Shown one piece after another: positions 11,277 to 23,192 of a DNA stretch of 64,000 nt. The notes beneath the pieces are model-generated. The model worked only from the letters and a program-made list of their open reading frames with translations, was not told the origin of the DNA and did no database searches. Origin of the DNA: Henckelia pumila. Its lineage: Eukaryota > Streptophyta > Magnoliopsida > Lamiales > Gesneriaceae. Positions within the stretch are counted from its first letter, which is position 1. The number at the start of each line of letters is the position of its first letter. Made by a program: the position numbers and the translations under genes. The stretch is taken from positions 92,150,151 through 92,214,150 of the forward strand of contig NC_133120.1 in assembly GCF_033568475.1 (NCBI RefSeq). Direction: 5' to 3'.

Positions 11277-11621
11277 AATGCAGTATTTAAGGTCCTTATC
11301 AGCAGTGTTTAAAGGCTTTCTTCTCCATTTCATCATTGTATTCATTTAGGTGTATTCATTCAAATGATGAATTATGACTTGAAGCTTATAGTGTTTGAAA
11401 ATTGAAACTAATTGTGGAAATATTGACACTAGAAGAGTTTTAAAGAACTCTCATAATGTGTTTTACAAATGAAGCCCCTTTCTTGCAGTGATTATGCATC
11501 AATTCATGCAAGAATTATACATTATCTGATGCCAAGGTATCAGAAGAGTCGAGATATTTGGAACTAGTCCAATACCAGAGACCAAAATTTTCTTGCGAGC
11601 ATAATCAATAATCTCTAATCA

Positions 11622-11658
<37 letters not shown>

Positions 11659-12324
11659 GAAGAAGAAGAAGTAAAGGGCATAACTTATCGTGAATGTATG
11701 CCTGAGGCAGTAAATTATTGCATAATTGCGATTTGCAACAATGATATTTTATTTCTACCATACCATACGCACCATGCTATTCCTTCGACTAAAATACGCA
11801 TATCAACGAGTACGCTTTCTTTGTTTTCCCTTTTGACAAAAGAGACAATAATGTTGACGTGTTCGTAAAATTTATGTTCTCACAATGGCATTGGATATTG
11901 CTTCAGTAAATTTGAGTTGGGATGATTTTCCATCGACTTGTTTGTTTTACAAATTTTGGCCAAACATGTTTGGTTTCGAAGTTTTTGCGAAATAATTGGA
12001 AATTATAAAGTACATGATTGGTTTTAAAATTGCCGATTTAAATCATTATCATATTTTAAAATCACAGTGCAAAATATAAATAAGCAGAACATTTTATAGA
12101 ATCGATGAAATTTAGCCTGTAAATTACAATTATACTCTTGAGTCTGAGATGTGAAATGGGAAAAATAAAGGCCATTTTTCCTTATTTTATATACACACAT
12201 GAAAAAAAAAAATAAAAAAAAAAATGAAAAGAAGACGAAAAAGAAAGAAAGAAGACCTAGTTAGAGTCTTAGAGATAAGTGGAGTGCCTGTGGCAACCAT
12301 ACATATCATATTCCACAGCCACAG
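11277..12324. other. Spacer between PSF1 and RPH1
   Basis: 3' flank of PSF1 and 5' region of RPH1. It holds a trinucleotide microsatellite at 11624-11671 and an A-rich stretch just before RPH1. TTTTATATACAC at about 12183-12194 is a possible TATA region roughly 135 bases before the RPH1 start. No other gene is seen. Confidence 0.5.
11624..11671. repeat. Compound (AAT)n(AAG)n microsatellite
   Basis: About eleven AAT units followed by about four AAG units, in the spacer downstream of PSF1. Likely length-variable. Confidence 0.95.
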
Positions 12325-14164
12325 ATGCAGCAGCTTCTCAGCTCATCCATGGTCACGCCACCTATTGCTGCTGCTTCTTCTTCTTCTTCTTTCCCAGCAC
12401 AGGTGAATTATTCTCCTCTGCATCTCCACTGATCCTCTTCAGTATGCGTGCGTGTGTGTTTTCGTAACTGTGTGTGAATGCTAGTGTAGCTCTGCCAATT
12501 GACGTGAATTTCTGAAATTTCAACCCAAGAGAAGCAAGTTCGTGGGAGCACCGGCGCATCGCCACCTTGTTGCCACCGTCTCACTCTCCAGCCCCCATGG
12601 TGAACCCTTTTTTGCTATCTTTCATGATCAGTGTAACAGTCTGGTTGTTGCCCTCGAGAAATAATTATGCTATTCGTATAATGTTTTGGCCTGGTTTTTG
12701 TTGATGTATATTATGATGCTAATAATTTAAGTCGTCGATTATAGAACACTAGAGTTGAGTCTAAAGTTTTAATCTTTTGTTTACATTTGTTCTCTTTCTT
12801 TGCGACTCTTATTCTTCTTAGATGATTATCTTGATGCTTCGGTTGGTGCTTCATTGTTGTTGGTGTCAATTTCAAAGTTGTGCAAAAGCACATGCAATTG
12901 ATGTCAAATTGTGTAAATAGTAGCTTGAACTTTGAAGGCTTTCCTCCCCTTATGAACACAAACTAAACCACATTGATGGGAGGGTCTAAGTTATGATATC
13001 GAAATATTTAGTAGTGGCAGTTGTGCTAGTTTTGTAATACATTAAAGTTGGATGATTCAAAGTGTAAGTCATCCATTTTAACGGGCTGCACCACATGGGT
13101 TATTATCTCCTCATAAAGCCATGAAGTTAAACAAACAATTAGCATTCTTTTTTCTACTTATCTTTGCAACTTTATGGTTTCTTGAAGCCCTATAATCAAG
13201 AATTGGTTTTTATCTCAAAGGATTTCAAATTCGTGCGAGTTCAAATGATCTGGATGCGAAGTCCGAAGAATACATTCAAGAATCTACGGGAGTAACCAAG
13301 CTTGAAGTGCAAGATCAAGAAACTAGAGAATCGAGCAAGGTTTCAAGTGGGGCAACATCGCCAGGTTCTGAACTGGACAAAGATTTGAAAAGGGTGAGCA
13401 CCTCTCCGTTCATTTCCACTTTTGTTTTGTGTATAGTTCATTTTTATTTACTGGGATTTTTTGCTCGTCATTTTCCTGATCTTCATCTTCGAAAATTATG
13501 TGTGAAATCTGGATGTTTTTATGCCTTTTGCGTTCTTTTTATAACTAAATTTTTATGATTTGGTAGGTAGTCCAAAAGACTGCTGCTACCTTTGCACCAA
13601 GAGCATCCACTGCCACTAAAAACCCGGCTGTACCTGGATCTGTTTTATACACCGTTTTTGAGGTTCAAGGCTATGTCTCTTTATTATTGGGTGGTGCGCT
13701 CTCTTTCAATCTCATATTTCCATCTACTGAGCCAGACATATGGAGACTTATGGGCATGTGGTCCATATGGATGTTCAGTAAGCATTTTTTAATTTCTCGA
13801 TAGGACATCATCAAGAATGTTGTTACATAATCAGTTTGCTTTATGTTTTAACAAAACTTACCTTTTGCTGTATCCAGCTATCCCTTCCCTTCGTGCACGT
13901 GACTGCTCGAAGAATGAGAAAGAAGCCCTCAACTATCTGTTCCTCCTCATTCCATTGCTTAATGTTGCGATCCCATTTTTCTTGAAATCATTTGCAGTTG
14001 TTTGGTCTGCAGATACCGTTGCCTTCTTCGCCATGTATGCGTGGAAGGTAAATCATCTCACATTTGTTTTGCACTGGTACAGTGGTACCTGTACAAGTCC
14101 TCTTCAAAACATGAACCATTATCTTTTGTTTTTACAGCTTGGATGGCTTTCACAGAAAGAATGA
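12325..14164 (+). CDS. RPH1: RESISTANCE TO PHYTOPHTHORA 1-like chloroplast membrane protein
   Basis: Six exons: 12325-12402, 12530-12599, 13221-13393, 13567-13777, 13878-14047 and 14138-14164; all phases close to give 242 residues. The first two exons encode a Ser/Ala-rich plastid transit peptide (MQQLLSSSMVTPPIAAASSSSSSF, then RSKFVGAPAHRHLVATV) and are less certain than the rest. A charged linker follows. The conserved C-terminal half has about four membrane segments: VSLLLGGALSFNLIF, WRLMGMWSIWMFTIP, ALNYLFLLIPLLNVAIPFFL and TVAFFAMYAWKLGW. The block WSIWMFTIPSLRARDCSKNEKEALNYLF matches, from memory, the plant-specific RPH1 family (Arabidopsis At2g48070), linked to immunity against Phytophthora. 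The biochemical function is unknown. It ends 478 bases from the convergent F-box gene. Confidence 0.82.
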
Positions 14165-14641
14165 AGAACATGTACAATGGCTGCGAATTCAAACATATGT
14201 TCATCAATTACATAATGTCCATACAGAACGTTGTTCCTTATAATTGTTACGTTCGTAGGCATGGAAGGACCAGTGATTGATGTAGTTTTAGCGGGATATG
14301 TTGATGTATTTTGGGATGGAAATTATTTTTTTGAAAAATATTATGAATGAAATTTGGTTATTATTATTTTTATTTGAGTGAAGAATCCAACTCACTATAG
14401 TTCGACGTATACGAATAAAAAAAAATTCTCCGAAAGGAATATATAATTTACTTTCAAAATATAAACAGCACTCTCATTTGGCCAGAATCCATCTCATGAC
14501 TTCAAATAGACGAACAACGAAATTCTAGCAATCCCATAAACCAAAAGGTGGATGAAATCATGAAATGGTCAATCAACACAAATTCAAGATTTCCTTGCGA
14601 TTCTGAGCAACAATCATCCTAGAAAGGTTCACATATATTTT
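14165..14641. other. Convergent 3' intergenic region
   Basis: Shared 3' flank between RPH1 (plus) and the F-box gene (minus). AT-rich, with A-rich stretches such as GAATAAAAAAAAATT near 14413 that could serve polyadenylation. No gene is seen. Confidence 0.5.
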
Positions 14642-15808
14642 TCAGCTACTCAAAAAATTAGAACGAGCAAAGTTTGGTTGTAGCAACAATCCTTTAATCG
14701 GTGAATTCCGAACTTTCTTGCCTCCAATCAGGGAACACCCTTCGATCCAATTCCACTCCCATTTCCCTTCACCAAAAACCTGTCTCCAAACAACAAGCCC
14801 TGCCTCAATATCTCTATACAAACAAACCGCCCCATCGATGCCAACACACTTAACACTACCACAATGTCTTTCACTTCCCAAAAGCCTAACTCCCAATTCG
14901 AATGGCACCTTCTCCACGAGACTCCAAACACCATCTTTCCCCATCTCCCAAATACACATATTTCCGACATCGGTGCCTCCAACCAAAGTCAAATTCCGGT
15001 TTCTTGCCACCAATGTCGCGAACGCAAGCTTATCTGCCATAGGCACACTCAACTCCCTCCATCTATTCGTCTCAATTTCGAATCCCATCACACAATAAGC
15101 CCGAGCAGAGGTCATCCAATATAGTATCCCGTTTGAAAACACACACTCATTTGGTGTCCACACTGTTAGCCTCACAGCAAACTCCACCGGCATCCGGCTT
15201 ACCATTTTCCATGTCTCATCACTCGATCGGTACATTTCTACAGTTGGTTGATACACTGCACCGCTACTGGCTAACTCTGATATCCCACCTGCCACATAAA
15301 TCTTGAACCCGAAATTCGATGATTTACAGCCTAAATCATGTTCCACCACTCCTATAGCCGGATTGGTTCTGGTCACGTTTAGCATATCAAGGTGTTTAAA
15401 CTGCCTAGTAAAAGGGTTGCATATGGCAAGCTTAAGAGACGTAGAGCTAGTGACCCTCAGAAGTACTAGGCCACCCATCGTAGCAATCGGCCTGACGGGG
15501 CAAGAGATGTGATCAAGACTCAACACATGCCAATTGTTGCTAATTGGGTTGTGGGCGATCCAAGAAAGGCCTCTACTGCGAGTCGGCAAGGCCAAGAACC
15601 ACGGAGGGTGACGGTGGCACGGTGACAACTCTGACGCACCCTTGGCTGCATCATGCCAACTCCGGCAGACGGCTTTGGCACGAGCGAAGGAATCCGGGGA
15701 CAGGTAGGAGAAGATGTTGGCTAGGGGATCAAAGGGGAGATTGCTCCACATTTCTTCAACAAGTTTTGGATGCGGAGGGCTCTTCAGAAATGGGATGATA
15801 GGCATCAA
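14642..15808 (-). CDS. F-box/kelch-repeat-like protein
   Basis: An intronless frame of 388 codons. The F-box lies at about residues 20-60 (MWSNLPFDPLANIFSYLSPDSFARAKAVCRSWHDAA), with the usual LP, the Leu/Val/Ile positions and the VCRSWH end, and should bind SKP1/ASK in an SCF ubiquitin ligase. The rest reads as a beta-propeller or kelch-like substrate domain, with repeated modules of the form FKIYVAGG, VEMYRSSDETWKMVSRMP, GILYWMTSARAYCVMGFEIETNRWRELSVPM and LTLVGGTDVGNMCIWEM. Relatives are plant F-box/kelch proteins of the At5g43190/At5g15710 type. The substrate is unknown. There are two adjacent Met codons at the start, and either could be used. The start of a transcription unit is not visible. 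It is convergent with RPH1. Confidence 0.88.
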   Translation of the reverse strand: MMPIIPFLKSPPHPKLVEEMWSNLPFDPLANIFSYLSPDSFARAKAVCRSWHDAAKGASELSPCHRHPPWFLALPTRSRGLSWIAHNPISNNWHVLSLDHISCPVRPIATMGGLVLLRVTSSTSLKLAICNPFTRQFKHLDMLNVTRTNPAIGVVEHDLGCKSSNFGFKIYVAGGISELASSGAVYQPTVEMYRSSDETWKMVSRMPVEFAVRLTVWTPNECVFSNGILYWMTSARAYCVMGFEIETNRWRELSVPMADKLAFATLVARNRNLTLVGGTDVGNMCIWEMGKDGVWSLVEKVPFELGVRLLGSERHCGSVKCVGIDGAVCLYRDIEAGLVVWRQVFGEGKWEWNWIEGCSLIGGKKVRNSPIKGLLLQPNFARSNFLSS

Positions 15809-17730
15809 CGTACATCCACCAATGGTGACTTGTGAGCAATGATTGAATTTGAAGCTTCCGAGGTTTTCGAGTTGGTCTAGTGACTAAACACTTGGTTATT
15901 GGTCAAGTATTCGATTTTTTTTACAAAATTTTCTTGAACTTACATATCACATGGTGCGATTTGAAAACTATCACGTCAATTAGTTCGATGTTTATTTAGT
16001 GCGAAAAAGCAGCTGCATCTCACACGCCGTAGAAAAAAATGATGGAATTTGAAGATTTCAGTAATGGACAGGGTGGAATCTGCATGGTTTTGTGTGCCCA
16101 CATGAACTCAATACTGACCCCACATGCCAGTGTTGATTTTTCTCGTCCGTGAATCAATTATTCCGTGGGGGGAATGGGAAAGTTAATTACAGAATACCCC
16201 TTTAATTATTGCAGATTATTACTTTACTATTTTTACAAACATCATATTCACGACACATTTCGTATCGAAAATATAGCTATTAGCTTTATTGTTCAATACC
16301 TTTTGAGTTAGAGATGTTGGAATATTCCATATTGTGTTTTCTTTTATCTTAAGGTTTTGATTCCATCCCTAACAAATCTCACCCGAGCTCTCAACTTTTG
16401 AAAGTCCTATTCGGTTTTGCTAGAATTTTAAGAGTTACATGAAATTTATTTTCTTTACACAAAAACTCATGTGAAACAATATCATGGGTCAATTTTGAGA
16501 CGGATCTTTTATTTATGTCATCCATGGAAACATATTACATTTTTATTGTAAATATGAGCAGAGTTGACCTGTCTCACAAATAGAGATCATATCACAAAAT
16601 ACCTCATTTTTAACCCACTAAAATAGAAAAAAAATTCATAATAAAAAATATAAAATCAATTTATACACTCGTTAGCTTTTGGACATCGTATTTGTAATTT
16701 CATATTCCACTTAATAATGTATCATCTTTTTTCTCTAAGAGAATGATCATTAAACTCACGAGAATCACTAATTCTTGATTGTCTATCAATTCAGCAGTGT
16801 TAAAGAAATTAGGGACAAATCAACACAATTTAATAAATCAAGAATGAAGACCAAATGTGAGAATTTAAAAATTTCTAGGGGGAGCTTCAAAACATAAACA
16901 TCTTCAAGGGGCAAATGAATAAATAAATAGAAGCTATTGTACAATATAAAAGTATGGTTCTTGGAGTTGATGAAAGGCCAAAAAGAAAAAACTCGACCCC
17001 TCACTTTTGTCCCGATGCTAAAGCCTAAAGCTTAGCTTAGTAATCATACGGAAAAGTTGTAGGCCCCAAAAAGCATGGTAACATTTTAACTTTTACACAA
17101 AATCAGCACTTTCTTTTTTTCAGTCTCAAAACCTCCTCTGGTTTCCTCTCATATTTAAGGTCTTTCTATCATAGGCAAAATCAGTCAATTTTCTGGGGAA
17201 TTAGATGAGCAAAAAGGTAAAAACACATGGTTGAGTGAGAATAACTCCCTTATGTTTTAATATAAACATATTTTTATTGATCATATGATCAATCTATACG
17301 TCTCCTTATTTTAGATTCAAATAATTTTATGCTACAATATAAAGGGAGGAGTGTGTTCTAAAAAAAAAAAAAACATAAAGTGAATGTTGTTAGAATTTAG
17401 AAGTGTATCATAGACTGACCAAAAATAAAACAATCGATGCAAAGTAAAATATTTGAATTTATAACAGTAAGTAGATACATTTACTTTAAAAAATAAATCG
17501 ATGGCCCTCGCCAAACCCTCCCTTGTCCCCCTTCCAACACAGAAAATGCAGTGATAATTTCACAATAGAAGTCTTGCAAGTTTCAGCATATGCATACAGC
17601 CAATCATGTCATTTGATCCGTCTGATCTCTCAAGAACAAGAAAATTTTTGCCGCAAATTTTTGCGACCCTTTCTCCGAAAGCAATCCACTCATTACAGTT
17701 GCCACAAAAATAAGGTTAAGTGTTTGTGAT
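15809..17730. other. Gene-free spacer
   Basis: 5' flank of the F-box gene and 3' flank of BADC. Only AT-rich sequence and short frames without coding character are seen (for example at 16786-17004 and 17332-17514, minus strand). Confidence 0.5.
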
Positions 17731-20700
17731 CTACTGAAGTTTCTTTATTCCAGGAAATGAAGGAAGCAGAGCAATGAGCGCATCGCCGTATCCAACAGGA
17801 TCTGCCCAGTTCAAGAAAGCACAATTAACTTTCTTAGTAGACTATCAACCAATACTCACAATAAATTACTTTTCCAAAGGGCCTAAAGTATATTTTTAGA
17901 AATGTGATAAAAGGAAAGTGATTTTTTTGAAAACAAAAAAAAAAAAAAACTGAGGGGGAACCAAGAAAGCAGCTAGTTGAAGAACATAATGGAAGAACAT
18001 TGCATACCTCCATCTTTTTTAAGAATCTTAACAACCTCCCCTGATATGTCAGACTGCAAAAGATTCAAGAAAAATAAGGATCGAGTGAGGTATTCACAGC
18101 TTACATGAAATGCATGAATTTTTATTTGCCGTTGCAGCAAGAAAAGGTGAATATAGACCGTAAATGGAAATGGTAGAAGAAGTAGGCGAACGTGAGAATT
18201 TGTTCAATCGTTATCAAAACAAGAAAAGTTGAATGTAGATTCATAATGCCAATGGAGATCAAAGCCAAGTGAGAACCTCGATAGGGATTTCACCACCTAG
18301 TTGGTCAATATAGCATAGCACCTGCCCTTCCTTCACTGTATCTTTCTGCGAAAAGCAAAAGTAACTGGTAAAACTCGTAACTTATGAGCTCTGACCAAGG
18401 AAACAGCTCAATTAAATATTGGTATATCTAATGAATTGAGTGGATGTTAATATGCACTAAATAGAATAAATTCACCATGTGTTTCATAATGACATGCACA
18501 GGAAACATTCGCTCAATGTAGCATATAATATAACACCAAACAATACCTCTTTGCAAGATGGAGGAGCCTTCTTCCCTTTAATGGTTCTCGATCTTCGAAA
18601 ATAACCAACCTGCATCAGGTATAAAATTTATGACAAATTTCAAGAAAATAACGGCGTTACAGCTGATAGTTTATTTAAATTCTCACCCTTGGGGATTGAA
18701 GTATCACCAAGCCTTCATCTGCCGCTTTATCAAGCAAAGTCTGAACACCATATGAGGAGGGCACTGGTTTTGAGAGGGCTAAAGATGGTGATGAAGCCGA
18801 CCCATTTGTATTAGGTGTCTCGACAACCGAGTGCGCAGTTACTGGAGCAGAAACGGTAGGCTGCGGGGATGCACTTTGCCCAGCCAAGTCTCTTGTCACA
18901 TATAGTCGAAATCCCCCGAGCTAATCACAAAAATAAGATGAATACAAGATCAGGAGAGAAGGGCAAAGAGATCATGAATCAACAGAATTTTGTTGTGTGT
19001 TACAGTAATATTAAAGTTGGAATTATGTTTTCCCTAAAAAAAAAGAACTGTTCATTTCAGTTAGGTAAACTGTTTTTTTATGTTGTGATGGAGAGGTTGA
19101 GAGGGCCAAAGATTCCAAAGCATAAAAACCGCTTACTTTAAGTTCAAACTCGGCGATGGAAGTAGTGTCACATAACACTGTCAAAAGGGATTCTACCTGC
19201 AAATATTAGATTTTTAGTAAGGAATCTATCATTGCATGCAGCAAAGCACAAATTTATCACCAACATGCATTTGCGCTTAAGTTTCAGTGCATCTGGTGCT
19301 TAAGAGTAGATGATCAAATAGAGTGGAAGCACAATTTTACTGTTTCAAAAGTGATGAGAAAATGAACCACCAAATCAAATGTTTGTAATCCATTGAAAAA
19401 TCACATATTACAATTACAATTACAATTACATTCATGTACATGCTTCCGAGTCCTTAAACCTCGAGCTCGAATCACACTGGTTTAGTCTCCATAAAAAAAA
19501 ATAGTACCAGTACTTGCAAATTTATTTCATCTTAAAAAAAAAAAAGTAAAACAAGTGCGAGGCATAAACGATTCATAATTATTCATTTAAAAATTTCTAG
19601 TAAAGATTTTTGTGTTACATGATACCACAGAACCAACATTGTATATATAGCTTCAACTTGTAAATCTGTATAAATCAATGTCTTTTTTTTTTCCCAATGA
19701 ACTATATGAATATATGATACCATAACCTAGGCAATAAACCTGTAGTTATAACATCAGAAGGAATGGAAGGGGAACAAGACATTGGCCTTGAAAAAAGACT
19801 CACCTCGAATGAATTGGGAATGAGTTGGCTTACTCCATTGGATGATTTAGCTGTTTCAGAATTATTATCTTCCAAATTTGCAATAGCTGTTATATGGAAA
19901 AAAAAACGAGAAATAGCAAGAGGTTGATATAGAAATTATGTCGCACATTATTGAATTTTTACGAGATTTCTACCCCTATAGCAAGGAAAAATAAACATCC
20001 TCAGATACATAGTTTTTTCTCTGAACTTCTTTCACCAGTTTCTTTTTCCTTTTTATTTTGCTATTTTCTTTTCCCACTATTTAACTACATTGTGCACAAA
20101 TATTTTCAGGAAGTAAAGTACAAATCTGTAAAGAGAATAGAAATGGCTGGCAAGATGCATTAGGTTGACTGTTAACACATCATGTTACCTTCGTCCCCTA
20201 ATCCAAGCCTTAAACAAAGTCCACGACTTCAAGAATATAACAACGAGACGCATTAATTTTACTTGGAAACAATCTCAACATTCATTTGCATCCAATGGAA
20301 TATTTCCTCTTAATTAATTGGCACAAGTTTCAAATCCTCTACAATTACATCACCTGGATATTTGGCATGTCTCCAATATACCAAGTGAAGAATGGAGAAT
20401 CCATTAAGTACAATAGAGAGCTTATAACACCAATCTGGTGGTCAAACCATAAACATTGTTTATTTTCTAATGTAACCATAGTTTCAGTCAGAAACTCAGT
20501 CATATAAGCGCAAGAGAGTTTGTCATATGAACCATAACCAAGCATATGAACAAATGAACTTACCATCAGTGCCAGAAGCCGAGCATCGGCTTAATGTATT
20601 CCTTGATCTGTTTGACAGTCTCAAACCATCATATCCAACAGATTTTAAAGTTAAACAATGCAAAGACTGCGATTTGCCCAATTTGGGTCTAACACACCCC

Positions 20701-21184
20701 AATTCCAAGTTTGTAATCTTAAGGCCTGAAGCACCCAAACCGCCTGACACAAATATTGACATGAAAGATCATCATCACATTCAGTAAGACACGCAGCAGA
20801 TGGACAATAACTTGGAGCAATTTCAGACACCTGCCCTTCTAATTACCTCATAAAAGTTAATAAAACATATATTACCATAAATAAGGTAGTTTCAAAAAAT
20901 GCACATTGCAGAGACAAATCAGATCAATTAAATCCAAAAAAAAAAATTAAAACTTGCTCAAAAACGAGGAAATACTAGTCCCAAAATCAAGGAAAAAGAA
21001 ACCCATTACAGAATTATACATAAAACAAAGAAAACATCTGGTTTACATTCCCATGATCGATAAATCAGGGCATACAGGCCACAGATGCACACTGCACTCC
21101 GCACAATTATTAGAACAGTCAAAAAGTTGGGCGAGGAAGATTTTAAGGCGAGAAGAAGAGAGAGATGAACTTACATGAAGCCAT
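17731..21184 (-). CDS. BADC: BADC: biotin/lipoyl attachment domain protein without a biotin site
   Basis: Nine exons on the minus strand: 21184-21175, 20743-20564, 19886-19804, 19196-19137, 18920-18687, 18609-18547, 18345-18277, 18053-18008 and 17801-17731. All introns are GT-AG and the phases close to give 271 residues. It begins MASCGLGASGLKITNLE, a plastid transit peptide. A conserved middle (SNGVSQLIPNSFEVESLL...SIAEFELKLGGFRLYV) and a Ser/Pro-rich linker lead to a C-terminal biotinyl-like domain from about residue 180, ending LLPSFPGIKKLQ. Where true BCCP has Met-Lys-Met, this protein has CYIDQLGGEIPIE (about residues 221-233), so it has no biotinylatable Lys. That is the BADC hallmark; the family replaces BCCP in the plastid heteromeric acetyl-CoA carboxylase and damps fatty-acid synthesis. 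Which of BADC1-3 it matches is not settled. Confidence 0.93.
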
Positions 21185-22874
21185 GTGAGCAAGTGGCGGC
21201 AGAGCGGAGCTTCAAAATGGACCGAATGGTCTTCCGAAGCTCTGCTTTTAGCGATGTTAACGAAGAAGACGGACCTCAGAAGTACAAGGGAAATAAATAA
21301 ATTAGTCCTATCGATTTCTCACCAAACGAAACATATGTGAGAAAGTTTGTCTGTGGACGACATATACGATGTCTCTCAAAACATAAAAGAAACTCATTCT
21401 TAATTTTATTTTATTTTTTATTATTATCAAAATATAAAACCTAGTATATAAAAACACATTATTTAAATATGAGTTTACTAAACAATAATACAATATTAGT
21501 ATTAATCTTTGAAAGTATATAAATTAGTATAATCAAAAGAATAAAATAATTTGAATATCTAATTGATGAGTAGGTCTTACGTCCACGGGTCCAATATCGA
21601 GAGATCGTTTGGTTTTTCTGCATTTCACAAAATTGACTGAGATTTTGGTAATAAAATATTGCATTTAAATTATAAAATATTATAATTTCATTTGCGAAAA
21701 TATGTCAATTTCTTATTCATTTAACTATGTGATATTAATTTATTGTATAGGTTAGTTTTTTAATAACGAAAAGAATAATGTTATATTTAATTAGATACGT
21801 TCTCAAATGTAATGAATAGTGATAAAATACAATCAACTAATTATGATTATTACTTATTAAAAATCAACTATGATTGATAATTAATATAAAAAAAAACACA
21901 TTCTTGCATCCATCTCACAAAATTGTCCCATAAAATATGAAATAAGGAACAGACCCATGAAACGTTATAGAAGTTTTCATTCACATTTTAATTAAAGAAA
22001 AAAATTCACATACACACACATATATATATATATATATGACAAGTAGCAAAAATGATTTATATTTAATAGAAAAAAATGTTTTGAGAGTTTCCAACATAAA
22101 TTAAATATCCAAAGAACCAAGTAAAAAGCGTATTACCTTGGTAATTAATAATTTAATTCCTCTACCTCAAACTTTCGAAAAGATAGAATATATGATATCA
22201 ATATGCTAATGCTAATGTTCAAACAAAACAAAAAATTGATGATATATATGTTCTGCTGTGCCAATCTTGATAAGAGATTCCCCAGTCCAGTCCCATTAAG
22301 AATATTTAAAAAAAGACTAGTCTGTTACACATGATTTATCTAATGTGGTTTATAGTTTGCAGATTATTGCGTTAGTTCAAAAGTTTACCCAGAGTGCATC
22401 AAAAAGTAGCGCCTGCGGATTTCCACGTTACAAAAAAAAGGACTATATTAATCGACGAAATAAATGCAATTAGTAAATGTAGAACAAATAATTGCGTGAC
22501 CATTTGTAATTATGGAATATAAATAATTTGATATCAAAGGGGATAATAATACAGCATAAATAATTGATCATCACATCAGATCACATCACATCACACGTAT
22601 GAACATTAATATTTCGTTCAAAATTTACGCACTTGTTCATTTATGGGAATCGAGGATAGATCGAAAGATGAAAATAATATATAATCATTTTCGAGAATAA
22701 TTATTATAAAATTTGAATCAAACCGGTTTATTCAGAAATTTACATGTACAAAACCAAAACCATATGGGAAGTTATCCCCCATGCTACACAAAAAATACAC
22801 AGCCAAAATAAGTTGACAGGATCATATTATATACATACATACTGCATCCGATTCGGGAGCCATTATCATCATAC
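21185..22874. other. Gene-free spacer
   Basis: 5' flank of BADC, then very AT-rich DNA with a CA/TA microsatellite at about 22011-22038 and a short CATCA-type repeat near 22571-22600. Nothing else was recognised. Confidence 0.5.
22011..22038. repeat. CA/TA microsatellite
   Basis: Short ACAC run passing directly into about nine TA units. Confidence 0.85.
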
Positions 22875-23192
22875 TCACGCATACCTCCCCGAAACATCGG
22901 ACGCAAGCCTGGACGCGATCGCCGAGTGGTACATTATATCGTGAAAACTCGAAGTCGCTACCGTCTTTTTCCGCAACTCTTTCGCCTTCTCCTCGGTTAA
23001 TCTTCCACGGAAGCAGCTCTTCTCCTGAACCGAATCGGTTCTGGCGCTGCCGTTTATGTAATCGGGCTCCGGAGACCAGCCGAAGATCGGGGCCCACCAG
23101 CTGATGGAGTGGGTGGATCTGGGTCGTGGGGGGTTAATCGAAGCGGCGGAGGAGATTATCGGGGAGCGGAGGTGGGGAATTGAGATCGCCAT
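22875..23192 (-). CDS. Small conserved plant protein of unknown function
   Basis: An intronless frame of 105 codons. The N-terminus MAISIPHLRSPIISSAASINPPRPRSTHS is Ser/Pro/Arg-rich and could be an organelle presequence. The core WWAPIFGWSPEPDYI, then CFRGRLTEEKAKELRKKTVATSSFHDIMYHSAIASRLASDVS, has the look of a conserved plant-only family that I remember only as uncharacterised. The TEEKAKELRKK...FHD part would form an amphipathic helix. GC content is clearly higher than in the flanks, and most of the frame has normal codon use. No domain with known activity is visible. An overlapping minus-strand frame (22822-23097) is a shadow. Confidence 0.72.
   Translation of the reverse strand: MAISIPHLRSPIISSAASINPPRPRSTHSISWWAPIFGWSPEPDYINGSARTDSVQEKSCFRGRLTEEKAKELRKKTVATSSFHDIMYHSAIASRLASDVSGRYA

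Noticed and set aside
14718-15798. Several plus-strand frames of 69-126 codons
   Set aside because: They are shadows of the F-box gene on the other strand.
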